DNA of 64,000 nucleotides from Daphnia pulex. Lineage: Eukaryota; Arthropoda; Branchiopoda; Diplostraca; Daphniidae. The notes beneath the pieces are model-generated. The model ran no database searches, had not been told where the DNA came from, and was given only the letters and a program-made list of their open reading frames with translations. Made by a program: the position numbers and the translations under genes. The stretch's first letter is position 1. Each line of letters starts with the position of its first letter. The stretch is taken from NCBI RefSeq assembly GCF_021134715.1, contig NC_060019.1, positions 7,316,001 through 7,380,000 on the forward strand, written 5' to 3'. Below, in pieces: positions 34,724 to 45,722 of this stretch.

Positions 34724-37700
34724 ATGGGTTTCATTGGTTCGATAAAGCGCATTTTGCGTCTTGGTGGTCGAAGTCGATATGATTTACTTAAGAAGGAGAA
34801 GATCCGTTCCTCTTGTGTTCTTTTAAGTTTTGCAAATACAAAAGATACACTTTCATCGCCCACTTATGGAATCGAGCTTACTGGATCAGTTTTGGATGTC
34901 GCTCTTCCACTTGAAAATGGTGGAATCGAGCTTACTGGATCAGTTTTGGATGTCGCTCTTCCACTTGAAAATAATGGAATCGAGTTTTTAGGTCCAGCTT
35001 TGGATGTCGCTCTTCCACTTGAAAATAATGGAATCGAGCTTACTGGATCAGTTTTGGATGTCGCTCTTCCACTTGAAAATGGTGGAATCGAGTTTTTAGG
35101 TCCAGCTTTGGATTTCGTCGCTCTTCAACTTGAAAATGGTGGAATCGAGCTTACTGGATCTGTTTTGGATGTCGCTCTTCCACTTGAAAATAATGGAATC
35201 GAGCTTACTGGATCAGTTTTGGATGTCGCTCTTCCACTTGAAAATGGTGGAATCGAGTTTTTAGGTCCAGCTTTGGATTTCGTCGCTCTTCAACTTGAAA
35301 ATGGTGGAATCGAGCTCACTGGATCAGTTTTGGATGTCGCTCTTCCACTTGAAAGTGGTGGAATCGAGCTTACTGGATCAGTTTTGGATGTCGCTCTTCC
35401 ACTTGAAAATGGTGGAATCGAGCTTACTGGATCAGTTTTGGATGTCGCTCTTCCACTTGAAAATGGTGGAATCGAGCTCACTGGATCAGTTTTGGATGTC
35501 GCTCTTCCACTTGAAAATGGTGGAATCGAGCTCACTGGATCAGTTTTGGATGTCGCTCTTCCACTTGAAAATGGTGGAATCGAGTTTTTAGGTCCAGCTT
35601 TGGATTTCGTCGCTCTTCAACTTGAAAGTGGTGGAATCGAGCTCACTGGATCAGTTTTGGATGTCGCTCTTCCACTTGAAAATGGTGGAATCGAGCTTAC
35701 TGGATCAGTTTTGGATGTCGCTCTTCCACTTGAAAATGGTGGAATCGAGCTTACTGGATCAGTTTTGGATGTCGCTCTTCCACTTGAAAATGGTGGAATC
35801 GAGCTCACTGGATCAGTTTTGGATGTCGCTCTTCCACTTGAAAATGGTGGAATCGAGCTCACTGGATCAGTTTTGGATGTCGCTCTTCCACTTGAAAATG
35901 GTGGAATCGAGTTTTTAGGTCCAGCTTTGGATTTCGTCGCTCTTCAACTTGAAAGTGGTGGAATCGAGCTCACTGGATCAGTTTTGGATGTCGCTCTTCC
36001 ACTTGAAAATAATGGAATCGAGCTTACTGGATCAGTTTTGGATGTCGCTCTTCCACTTGAAAATGGTGGAATCGAGTTTTTAGGTCCAGCTTTGGATTTC
36101 GTCGCTCTTCAACTTGAAAATGGTGGAATCGAGCTTACTGGATCTGTTTTGGATGTCGCTCTTCCACTTGAAAATAATGGAATCGAGCTTACTGGATCAG
36201 TTTTGGATGTCGCTCTTCCACTTGAAAATGGTGGAATCGAGTTTTTAGGTCCAGCTTTGGATTTCGTCGCTCTTCAACTTGAAAATGGTGGAATCGAGCT
36301 CACTGGATCAGTTTTGGATGTCGCTCTTCCACTTGAAAGTGGTGGAATCGAGCTTACTGGATCAGTTTTGGATGTCGCTCTTCCACTTGAAAATGGTGGA
36401 ATCGAGCTTACTGGATCAGTTTTGGATGTCGCTCTTCCACTTGAAAATGGTGGAATCGAGCTCACTGGATCAGTTTTGGATGTCGCTCTTCCACTTGAAA
36501 ATGGTGGAATCGAGCTCACTGGATCAGTTTTGGATGTCGCTCTTCCACTTGAAAATGGTGGAATCGAGTTTTTAGGTCCAGCTTTGGATTTCGTCGCTCT
36601 TCAACTTGAAAGTGGTGGAATCGAGCTCACTGGATCAGTTTTGGATGTCGCTCTTCCACTTGAAAATAATGGAATCGAGTTTTTAGGTCCAGCTTTGGAT
36701 GTCGCTCTTCCACTTGAAAATAATGGAATCGAGCTTACTGGATCAGTTTTGGATGTCGCTCTTCTACTTCAAAATAATGGAATCGAGCTTACTGGATCAG
36801 TTTTGGATGTCGCTCTTCCACTTGAAAATGGTGGAATCGAGTTTTTAGGTCCAGCTTTGGATTTCGTCGCTCTTCAACTTGAAAATGGTGGAATCGAGCT
36901 TACTGGATCTGTTTTGGATGTCGCTCTTCCACTTGAAAATAATGGAATCGAGCTTACTGGATCAGTTTTGGATGTCGCTCTTCCACTTGAAAATGGTGGA
37001 ATCGAGCTCACTGGATCAGTTTTGGATGTCGCTCTTCCACTTGAAAATGGTGGAATCGAGCTCACTGGATCAGTTTTGGATGTCGCTCTTCCACTTGAAA
37101 ATGGTGGAATCGAGTTTTTAGGTCCAGCTTTGGATTTCGTCGCTCTTCAACTTGAAAGTGGTGGAATCGAGCTCACTGGATCAGTTTTGGATGTCGCTCT
37201 TCCACTTGAAAATGGTGGAATCGAGCTTACTGGATCAGTTTTGGATGTCGCTCTTCCACTTGAAAATGGTGGAATCGAGTTTTTAGGTCCAGCTTTGGAT
37301 TTCGTCGCTCTTCAACTTGAAAGTGGTGGAATCGAGCTCACTGGATCAGTTTTGGATGTCGCTCTTCCACTTGAAAATGGTGGAATCGAGCTTACTGGAT
37401 CAGTTTTGGATGTCGCTCTTCCACTTGAAAATAATGGAATCGAGTTTTTAGGTCCAGCTTTGGATGTCGCTCTTCCACTTGAAAATAATGGAATCGAGCT
37501 TACTGGATCAGTTTTGGATGTCGCTCTTCTACTTCAAAATAATGGAATCGAGCTTACTGGATCAGTTTTGGATGTCGCTCTTCCACTTGAAAATGGTGGA
37601 ATCGAGTTTTTAGGTCCAGCTTTGGATTTCGTCGCTCTTCAACTTGAAAATGGTGGAATCGAGCTTACTGGATCTGTTTTGGATGTCGCTCTTCCACTTG

Positions 37701-40700
37701 AAAATAATGGAATCGAGCTTACTGGATCAGTTTTGGATGTCGCTCTTCCACTTGAAAATGGTGGAATCGAGTTTTTAGGTCCAGCTTTGGATTTCGTCGC
37801 TCTTCAACTTGAAAATGGTGGAATCGAGCTCACTGGATCAGTTTTGGATGTCGCTCTTCCACTTGAAAGTGGTGGAATCGAGCTTACTGGATCAGTTTTG
37901 GATGTCGCTCTTCCACTTGAAAATGGTGGAATCAAGCTTACTGGATCAGTTTTGGATGTCGCTCTTCCACTTGAAAATGGTGGAATCGAGCTCACTGGAT
38001 CAGTTTTGGATGTCGCTCTTCCACTTGAAAATGGTGGAATCGAGCTCACTGGATCAGTTTTGGATGTCGCTCTTCCACTTGAAAATGGTGGAATCGAGCT
38101 TACTGGATCAGTTTTGGATGTCGCTCTTCCACTTGAAAATGGTGGAATCGAGTTTTTAGGTCCAGCTTTGGATTTCGTCGCTCTTCAACTTGAAAGTGGT
38201 GGAATCGAGCTCACTGGATCAGTTTTGGATGTCGCTCTTCCACTTGAAAATGGTGGAATCGAGCTTACTGGATCAGTTTTGGATGTCGCTCTTCCACTTG
38301 AAAATGGTGGAATCGAGTTTTTAGGTCCAGCTTTGGATTTCGTCGCTCTTCAACTTGAAAGTGGTGGAATCGAGCTCACTGGATCAGTTTTGGATGTCGC
38401 TCTTCCACTTGAAAATGGTGGAATCGAGCTCACTGGATCAGTTTTGGATGTCGCTCTTCCACTTGAAAATGGTGGAATCGAGTTTTTAGGTCCAGCTTTG
38501 GATTTCGTCGCTCTTCAACTTGAAAGTGGTGGAATCGAGCTCACTGGATCAGTTTTGGATGTCGCTCTTCCACTTGAAAATGGTGGAATCGAGTTTTTAG
38601 GTCCAGCTTTGGATTTCGTCGCTCTTCAACTTGAAAGTGGTGGAATCGAGCTCACTGGATCAGTTTTGGATGTCGCTCTTCCACTTGAAAATGGTGGAAT
38701 CGAGTTTTTAGGTCCAGCTTTGGATTTCGTCGCTCTTCAACTTGAAAGTGGTGGAATCGAGCTTACTGGATCAGTTTTGGATGTCGCTCTTCCACTTGAA
38801 AATGGTGGAATCGAGCTTACTGGATCAGTTTTGGATGTCGCTCTTCCACTTGAAAATGGTGGAATCGAGTTTTTAGGTCCAGCTTTGGATTTCGTCGCTC
38901 TTCAACTTGAAAGTGGTGGAATCGAGCTTACTGGATCAGTTTTGGATGTCGCTCTTCCACTTGAAAATGGTGGAATCGAGCTTACTGGATCAGTTTTGGA
39001 TGTCGCTCTTCCACTTGAAAATGGTGGAATCGAGTTTTTAGGTCCAGCTTTGGATTTCGTCGCTCTTCAACTTGAAAGTGGTGGAATCGAGCTCACTGGA
39101 TCAGTTTTGGATGTCGCTCTTCCACTTGAAAATGGTGGAATCGAGTTTTTAGGTCCAGCTTTGGATTTCGTCGCTCTTCAACTTGAAAGTGGTGGAATCG
39201 AGCTTACTGGATCAGTTTTGGATGTCGCTCTTCCACTTGAAAATGGTGGAATCGAGCTTACTGGATCAGTTTTGGATGTCGCTCTTCCACTTGAAAATGG
39301 TGGAATCGAGCTCACTGGATCAGTTTTGGATGTCGCTCTTCCACTTGAAAATGGTGGAATCGAGTTTTTAGGTCCAGCTTTGGATTTCGTCGCTCTTCAA
39401 CTTGAAAGTGGTGGAATCGAGCTCACTGGATCAGTTTTGGATGTCGCTCTTCCACTTGAAAATGGTGGAATCGAGCTCACTGGATCAGTTTTGGATGTCG
39501 CTCTTCCACTTGAAAATGGTGGAATCGAGCTCACTGGATCAGTTTTGGATGTCGCTCTTCCACTTGAAAATGGTGGAATCGAGTTTTTAGGTCCAGCTTT
39601 GGATTTCGTCGCTCTTCAACTTGAAAGTGGTGGAATCGAGCTCACTGGATCAGTTTTGGATGTCGCTCTTCCACTTGAAAATGGTGGAATCGAGCTTACT
39701 GGATCAGTTTTGGATGTCGCTCTTCCACTTGAAAATGGTGGAATCGAGTTTTTAGGTCCAGCTTTGGATTTCGTCGCTCTTCAACTTGAAAGTGGTGGAA
39801 TCGAGCTTACTGGATCAGTTTTGGATGTCGCTCTTCCACTTGAAAATGGTGGAATCGAGTTTTTAGGTCCAGCTTTGGATTTCGTCGCTCTTCAACTTGA
39901 AAGTGGTGGAATCGAGCTCACTGGATCAGTTTTGGATGTCGCTCTTCCACTTGAAAACGGTGGAATCGAGCTCACTGGATCAGTTTTGGATGTCGCTCTT
40001 CCACTTGAAAATGGTGGAATCGAGTTTTTAGGTCCAGCTTTGGATTTCGTCGCTCTTCAACTTGAAAGTGGTGGAATCGAGCTTGCTAAATCTTTAGACG
40101 TGTCTTTGTCATCAATTCTGTCATCACCAGGCGGTTTCGAAAATACGGTAAATTCCCTTACAGAAGATGAAATTAGGGCAGCAAAGAAAAAGGCCAAAAA
40201 GGCCAAAAAGAACTTCGATTTAGCTGCCAGGAGACGGGAAAAGAGGCGAGTAGAGAAATTCCAAAAGTCTTTACTGTCTGAATTGCCAACCGCCAACCCG
40301 GGCGAAGGGATTGATGTCATTTCGACGATTGAAGATTTTCTATCTGTTCCGTCGTCTGTTCCCGCATTGCCGGAGATCGTAGCAGACTCAGACACGGTTA
40401 GTAGTATACCTGACGATTATGGAGAATCAATTCCGGCCACTTGCATCGAGCCTGATGATATGGACGTCCCTAACGGACAAGTAATGCCGTCGACCGAATC
40501 AACAGAGGTTCATTCCCGACTCTCACCGTCTGAAATTGCGCAAGAAAGCTCGTCATATTACTCCCACCAAATGAACGAGCACAACTTGGAATATGTTCAC
40601 CTGTACGACTTGCCTTACTCAGCGACAGGTGAACAAATCATTTCATTCTTTGAAAGTCTAGTTGGGCCCGTGTATACCTTGAGCATGTTTTTGGATGAAA

Positions 40701-40900
40701 ACGGTCTCTACACGGGTGAGGCCTTACTTCTCTTCCGCAATCCGGGCGACGCTTCCAGAGCAATGTTCTTCTTCCGTTACGGGTGTACAATTCAAGGACG
40801 CAGAATTAAAATGAAGCTGAAGTTTGCTGCTAATGGATTGCAGCTGCATCCATGCGATCTAGCCTCAGACGGCAAACCCATTTATTACTTGCAGCTGTAG
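34724..40900 (+). CDS. Giant tandem-repeat protein with C-terminal RRM-like domain
   Basis: One uninterrupted frame of 2058 residues. I start at the ATG at 34724; the frame opens a codon pair earlier only from TTG. Residues 1-48 are a basic leader (MGFIGSIKRILRLGGRSR). Residues 49-1783 are 95 near-perfect repeats of 18 or 19 residues (array 34868-40072). Then come a partial repeat, a Ser-rich stretch, a very basic helix with KKKAKKAKK and RRREKRR (about 1815-1850) that could be a nuclear-localisation or RNA-binding segment, an acidic Ser/Pro linker, and an RRM-like fold at about 1956-2036: RNP2-like VHLYDLPY and RNP1-like YTGEALLLF, the form seen in quasi-RRMs of the hnRNP H/ESRP kind. AATAAA at 40977-40982. 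The unique ends, intact frame, poly(A) signal and a codon-multiple repeat length argue for a real protein. I know no family with these repeats; an upstream exon cannot be excluded. Confidence 0.75.
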   Translation: MGFIGSIKRILRLGGRSRYDLLKKEKIRSSCVLLSFANTKDTLSSPTYGIELTGSVLDVALPLENGGIELTGSVLDVALPLENNGIEFLGPALDVALPLENNGIELTGSVLDVALPLENGGIEFLGPALDFVALQLENGGIELTGSVLDVALPLENNGIELTGSVLDVALPLENGGIEFLGPALDFVALQLENGGIELTGSVLDVALPLESGGIELTGSVLDVALPLENGGIELTGSVLDVALPLENGGIELTGSVLDVALPLENGGIELTGSVLDVALPLENGGIEFLGPALDFVALQLESGGIELTGSVLDVALPLENGGIELTGSVLDVALPLENGGIELTGSVLDVALPLENGGIELTGSVLDVALPLENGGIELTGSVLDVALPLENGGIEFLGPALDFVALQLESGGIELTGSVLDVALPLENNGIELTGSVLDVALPLENGGIEFLGPALDFVALQLENGGIELTGSVLDVALPLENNGIELTGSVLDVALPLENGGIEFLGPALDFVALQLENGGIELTGSVLDVALPLESGGIELTGSVLDVALPLENGGIELTGSVLDVALPLENGGIELTGSVLDVALPLENGGIELTGSVLDVALPLENGGIEFLGPALDFVALQLESGGIELTGSVLDVALPLENNGIEFLGPALDVALPLENNGIELTGSVLDVALLLQNNGIELTGSVLDVALPLENGGIEFLGPALDFVALQLENGGIELTGSVLDVALPLENNGIELTGSVLDVALPLENGGIELTGSVLDVALPLENGGIELTGSVLDVALPLENGGIEFLGPALDFVALQLESGGIELTGSVLDVALPLENGGIELTGSVLDVALPLENGGIEFLGPALDFVALQLESGGIELTGSVLDVALPLENGGIELTGSVLDVALPLENNGIEFLGPALDVALPLENNGIELTGSVLDVALLLQNNGIELTGSVLDVALPLENGGIEFLGPALDFVALQLENGGIELTGSVLDVALPLENNGIELTGSVLDVALPLENGGIEFLGPALDFVALQLENGGIELTGSVLDVALPLESGGIELTGSVLDVALPLENGGIKLTGSVLDVALPLENGGIELTGSVLDVALPLENGGIELTGSVLDVALPLENGGIELTGSVLDVALPLENGGIEFLGPALDFVALQLESGGIELTGSVLDVALPLENGGIELTGSVLDVALPLENGGIEFLGPALDFVALQLESGGIELTGSVLDVALPLENGGIELTGSVLDVALPLENGGIEFLGPALDFVALQLESGGIELTGSVLDVALPLENGGIEFLGPALDFVALQLESGGIELTGSVLDVALPLENGGIEFLGPALDFVALQLESGGIELTGSVLDVALPLENGGIELTGSVLDVALPLENGGIEFLGPALDFVALQLESGGIELTGSVLDVALPLENGGIELTGSVLDVALPLENGGIEFLGPALDFVALQLESGGIELTGSVLDVALPLENGGIEFLGPALDFVALQLESGGIELTGSVLDVALPLENGGIELTGSVLDVALPLENGGIELTGSVLDVALPLENGGIEFLGPALDFVALQLESGGIELTGSVLDVALPLENGGIELTGSVLDVALPLENGGIELTGSVLDVALPLENGGIEFLGPALDFVALQLESGGIELTGSVLDVALPLENGGIELTGSVLDVALPLENGGIEFLGPALDFVALQLESGGIELTGSVLDVALPLENGGIEFLGPALDFVALQLESGGIELTGSVLDVALPLENGGIELTGSVLDVALPLENGGIEFLGPALDFVALQLESGGIELAKSLDVSLSSILSSPGGFENTVNSLTEDEIRAAKKKAKKAKKNFDLAARRREKRRVEKFQKSLLSELPTANPGEGIDVISTIEDFLSVPSSVPALPEIVADSDTVSSIPDDYGESIPATCIEPDDMDVPNGQVMPSTESTEVHSRLSPSEIAQESSSYYSHQMNEHNLEYVHLYDLPYSATGEQIISFFESLVGPVYTLSMFLDENGLYTGEALLLFRNPGDASRAMFFFRYGCTIQGRRIKMKLKFAANGLQLHPCDLASDGKPIYYLQL
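34868..40072 (+). repeat. In-frame coding minisatellite, 95 units of 54 or 57 bp
   Basis: Three unit types by translation. Type A, 18 residues, GIELTGSVLDVALPLENG (67 units). Type B, 19 residues, GIEFLGPALDFVALQLESG (25 units), with one extra Phe codon (TTC). Type C, 18 residues, starts like B (GIEFLGPALD) and ends like A (VALPLENN) (3 units, at about 34971, 36679 and 37444). The total is 5205 bp. Units are nearly identical even at silent sites; the few markers (CTT/CTC, TCA/TCT, AAT/AGT, one Glu-to-Lys at about 37931) allow higher-order blocks to be traced. Confidence 0.95.
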
Positions 40901-40982
40901 GTGCCAGGGAGCTCGAGGTTCTACTCTGGAAGAAGATGTATTGAAAATTGTTTTTCCTTATTATGTGATATTTCTAAATAAA

Positions 40983-42298
40983 CGGGTTTTGCCCACTAAA
41001 CGCAACCAGTTTCTGTTCTGAAATGATTTAACTATATATTTATAGCTACAACTTTTCTTTACTCGATAAGTAAACAAAAAAAAACATGCAAAGACAAACA
41101 AATAATAATTATTAAGGGAATCAACTCAATTAAAAACTTGTCATCGGTGCTCATTACTGATTTTAAAACTTTGAGCTGTATTAGCGCTTTGACCTTTTCT
41201 AGCTACATCAGGAACAGCGCTAATAAGTTGATCTCCAGGTTGTCCATCCATTCTCGCCTACCATCGCTTCTTGTCTTAAATCAATAGCTCGAGGCTTGGA
41301 CGAATTCGAAGACTGCTGGGTAGGCTATAAATTTCTTGATGGAGCAAAATTTACACTCAAAGGTTTTCTCTCCCGAGTGTAGGGCTATGCCACGATGTTT
41401 ATCGATGTTTCGGATGTTGATTCAGATTCCCACTACTGGTGAATGTCCGGTCACAAAAATCAGTCAAATCACCCTGCTGATAATATAGGGACGAGGATTT
41501 TGCTATTTGAAAAAAAGCGCCAAATGGTATTCCGCGTCAACCGAAAAGCGACTGCGACAATTATATATCATTAAAATTAATAAATATTATGTACCGACTG
41601 TTAATACACACTTGTACATACTAAATTTCAATTAATGTTGTTTTTTGTCGGTGTTTTAAATATGACGACAACGTCTGGTCTCGTTCTTAACAAAGCGGTA
41701 ACAAAGATTCATGGGACTACCAAATCTTGCATAAGACCGTCTTTGCCGAACCTAGGGGTGAACCGGAACTTGGACAGCGGGCAGTCGCTTGGGTTATAAT
41801 TTATCAAGAACCGTGCTGATCAAAACCGTGGATATTGGGGAGGTAAGACGCTCGCTGGCGTTTGTCTCCATCCCGCTCAGTTTGAGTGTTGGAATCCCGA
41901 TAGACGTCATCTCATTGACGAGGGCATCCGGAATGAGCCGGGCTGCCTTTAGACGCATTGATGCTTGGCTACCTTCCGCTACCTTCTGTTTATTTAAGCC
42001 AAGACCCGACGAGCGGATGTGATCATTATAACAATCCCGACAAAGAGGGCTTCCCTCCTTGGACCAACAACGTTATGCGTGTCATTAAAATTGGTCATCA
42101 TCAGTTCTATAGAAGCAAATAATTTGTTGAGTGTCCAGAACATTTATTATTATTTGCAATGATTTATTTAGTTATTGTTTTATTACATTTACCTGTTATC
42201 TATCTATTCCAACTACCTACGTATACGTGCGCTTCTCATCAATATTCACTGTGAAATAAACTTTAGAATTTAAGTTCGTGTGCTGATGGTCAGCATAA
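40983..42298. other. Intergenic region downstream of the repeat gene
   Basis: It is mostly AT-rich without supported exons. About 41690-42020 is markedly more GC-rich than its surroundings and is open for 78 codons on the plus strand (41789-42022), but it lacks splice partners and family resemblance. AATAAA-like motifs on the minus strand just below 42299 could serve the receptor gene. Confidence 0.35.
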
Positions 42299-44640
42299 CT
42301 ATTCATCAGTTAAAGCCTCTATGCCGGGCAATGGGCGCTTATTATTCCTCTGACGACAGCAGCAATGATGAGTAAATAATTCGATAAGAAAAGCGACAAT
42401 GGACATTATCAGTCCGACGCCAAGCAACAGAAAGGCGCCAGAAAGGTAATCGAATGTCAACTTCTCGTTTTTCGATGATGGTTTCGTCGAAATCGGAGCT
42501 GAGCAGCGGTTTTTCTGTGGCCAGTAGAAATGTTCCAAATAATCTAACATTCCCGATTGCTTTAGCCACATGATTCTTATTGGAAATCGAACAAAAAATA
42601 AATAATCGTTTCCCTTTATGAGTGCGATCGCCCTAATACTCGAGGCCTACTTACTCGTGACTTAAGAAATGATTCAAGACATGACTATTTTTTGGAATTC
42701 CGAAACTGATGGTAAGCTCGTCGAATGATTCTTCTGCCATATACAACCGACACTTTCCATTTGTTTTCATATCTTCTCGGATCAGTACCAGATTAGATGA
42801 TTTGAACTGTATAACAAAAGTTCGGATAAAGCACAAGCTAAATAAATTGCTGTGCGGTTACGAAACAATTTAATTGAATTAAAAAAGAATGTTACCTGGC
42901 CTAAAACCTTTTTTTGATTGATCACCAAATCTGTTATGTCGTCTAGCGTCTCTAACGAATTTTCCGGATTCTTTCGTAAAATGTTGCCAATCTTAGCAAA
43001 GGGACCTTTATTTGCTTCCTGGTTGGATGCATTTTGATTCTTTCATGAATTTCGATTCGTTCTCGAATTTTATAAGAACAGCGTATAATTCAATTTCTTA
43101 CGATCATGTTAGCCCAGATGCTGCTGTACTTTTTAACCACGAAAGAATATTCCGAACTTGCCGTAAGATCATCCAGAGACCTTACTACAGATTTATATTT
43201 TGGAGTCATTAAGAACGATTTAATGCCTATAAAATAAACCGGAGTCAGTCTATTATAAAATTATTTTACGAAATTATATAAAAAAAAAAGCTTTTATGTT
43301 ATTACTTTGGTTATATGAGTTGGAAAGGACGATGGCACTGAGGCACCAACCAGCAACTAAAATACGAAAAGCTACACCAAATCCAGGGGGCACTTGATAT
43401 CCAGCTATGGTGACCAGGTATAATTTAAAAAAAACGTGAAAATAAAACTTGCAGTATAATATTCAGGCGATAGCAAAGGGATGCTTACGGTTAACCAAGA
43501 CGCTCAATAGAAACATCAAATTGTCGGAAATTCTTCCCCTTCTTCGAGCCATTTCACGCCTTCCATCAAATTGGTTGGAGGGAGTAAACCAACGAGCCTT
43601 AATGTATCCGGACCAAGACAACATGTACGCACCGACTATTAGACTGACGGCAATCAATATCCACACCTGTAATGCAAAACAGGAACCCATTAATGATTTT
43701 TCTCATTTTTGATATTATAGTTAGCTGACCTTGTATTCAAAAGGAGCAAGAATACTAGCTAAAGTGCTGTCCTTTTTCGGATAGGGAATAAGCAAGTTGA
43801 TGGGTTCGTTTTCAAAGGGAAAAGTGAAATCAATCGCATGGGAACGTGACAATGTCACACCCAACCCGGTAGCTATAAAGTCGATTTCCTAAAAGAAAAT
43901 CAGGATCGCCATCAGCAATTTTCAGAATTATGAGTAAAATCATATTATATAATATACGCCTCTCATTATCATTCCGATCAGACCGTTGCAGGCATTGTTA
44001 ATACAAAAGCCGGTATTGTCGCTAGAAGACTCGATATACTCAAACCTGAGTGGACCCATTAATCGATTATTAGTTAGTCTACTTGTAGTTCTAAACACCC
44101 CGGAGAGTTTAATTCAACGCACACACTTACGTAAACTTAAATTTACCCGCCAGAAATAAAACGATTTGATGCTTGAACAAATCCGTCAACTTCATTTACT
44201 GTGCCATTTTCATTATGTTTTATTGTGATGTAGGGCGGAATCTTCAAAGTTATAAATCAATTTAAGCATAATACCAGAAAATCAATTTCAGTACTATTAG
44301 TCCTCTAATCGAATATTAATACCTCTGCCGTACCAATCCTGAAATGTTTCCCAAACACTAAATGTTTCTCGAAATCCATGACTGCATGTGAGCCTGAAAC
44401 GTGAAAATTTCAAATGTAAATTCGTTAAAATACTTTAGTATAAACCTAGTATATACGACAAGAAAACATCCTATTTACTGCTGGCTTGGCTATATATGTT
44501 ACGCTGCTGAAATCATTTGAAAATATGAATACAAGACTGATGCTTAAACAAACCAAAAAATTACCTTGAATCCATAGATTGAAAAGAACAACAATTGAAA
44601 AATTCAAAATTAAAGAGAGACCAGCAAGTCCAGCAATCAT
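42299..44640 (-). CDS. Ionotropic receptor (variant iGluR family), gene 1
   Basis: Ligand-gated cation channel of the arthropod IR type, probably chemosensory, at the plasma membrane. Eleven exons in transcript order: 44640-44565, 44393-44323, 44241-44147, 44045-43958, 43888-43730, 43666-43489, 43404-43306, 43226-43102, 43018-42896, 42806-42655, 42575-42299; 480 residues, phases all consistent. It has a hydrophobic leader (about 1-22), no amino-terminal domain, then ligand-binding half S1 (IPPYITIKH, NGLIGMI, and TLSRSHAIDFTFPF carrying the ligand-binding Arg), TM1 (VWILIAVSLIVGAYM), the pore loop (LVNPGYQVPPGF), TM3 (ILVAGWCLSAIVLSNSYN), S2 (SLDDLTASSEY, FGIPKNSHV), TM4 (LSGAFLLLGVGLIMSIVAFLIELF) and a short His/Cys-rich tail. 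The usual Gln-Gly of the pore is replaced by Pro-Gly. It is divergent from the second receptor at 45723. Confidence 0.9.
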
Positions 44641-44718
44641 GTCCGGTATAGTGATTTACTACTGCTTTCCGTGAAAACTTACAGATGTAGCTACTAGGAC
44701 AACGAAGCGAAGCGATAT

Positions 44719-44753
44719 TGTGAGACAAACAGCCTGATTCCTTGTCTTTTATA
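44719..44753 (-). promoter_or_regulatory. TATA box and initiator of ionotropic receptor gene 1
   Basis: TATAAAAG reads on the minus strand at 44753-44746. CTCACA, with its A at 44721, lies 32 bp downstream, the same layout and core as in the 2067-3425 gene. The leader to ATG 44640 is about 80 nt. Confidence 0.6.
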
Positions 44754-45722
44754 ATAAATGCCGACGGGGGCTTGTACAGTGTACACGTTCTCTAACCTAT
44801 GAGAAACAGGGTATCAAAGAAATTATCAAAGAAATTACGATAAGTGGATGCCTCATTTGAGCGCATTACGCGGTAATTTACTTGTGCTAAGTGGCAGCAA
44901 TTTTGGCGACATAGTCCCGTTTGATATTCGTGTCAGACAAAACACGCAACTCACAGTCGTTAAGTTGTCAATCATTCGACAATAATTGCATGACTACTGC
45001 TTTCTTGTTTGTTTTTGGGCAACGTTACCCATATGTTAACGCTAAACACATCGGATTTTCGTCGGCAGTTAAAATTGGTTTTAATTTCTTGGGGACAGCA
45101 GATTTCCAATAGCCAATAACACGGTGTTACATACAATTATCGAAATAAAATAAAAATGTACGTGCTTCAATCGCTACCGTGTATTCAGCCGTATTCAGCA
45201 ATTAACATTGAACTATAAAATTAGATTTAGGCCTAATTAGTAATTATATAATTACGTAAATAAAGGATGGCGGCTATATTGATTGTCGAATTTTATTGGT
45301 TTTTTACGAAAGGTCACCCCCGATATGCTGACTGTATATCAAACTCCGAATCGAAAGCTCCATTTATTAAATAAACTCTTAAGTCTACAGACGGCGTTCA
45401 TGTTCGCGGCCAATGGCGCAGCGCAGCAGCTTCTTTATGAAAAAATGATTTCAAAATGAAAATGTAATCATTGAATAGAAAATGTCGCTTGGAGTATAGC
45501 ACATTACTCTTTTCCCCATTTCTTTCTTATCGTATTGATTCATTTTAAGATATTCAGTGGATTCTAGTTTGTTCCAATACGTCCAATGAAAAATACGAGT
45601 GCGCATCTCTTTGGTTTTATAATCCATTTTTGATTGCAATTCTTATTGATAAAACCAGCACCTCCGCATCGGACTTTTTTACTATCTGAAGAGCAGTACA
45701 GTCTTTGTTGTTGGCCAGGAAG
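44754..45722. other. Intergenic region between the divergent receptor genes
   Basis: It contains the promoters of both receptor genes. TTTATAAT at 45616-45623 could be the TATA box of gene 2, but no clear initiator follows at 30 bp. No coding exon seen. Confidence 0.4.

Noticed and set aside
35290-38159. Many 60-116 codon open frames on both strands within the tandem array
   Set aside because: All are shadows of the 54/57-bp repeat: units are multiples of three and stop-free in several frames. Only the long plus-strand frame joins unique sequence at both ends.
34868-40072. CRISPR-like array or leucine-rich repeat
   Set aside because: There are no spacers between units, and the unit lacks the LxxLxLxxN pattern of LRRs despite the superficial LTGS motif.
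41789-42022. 78-codon GC-rich plus-strand frame
   Set aside because: No ATG in good context, no splice partner and no recognisable motif; reported only as a compositional patch.
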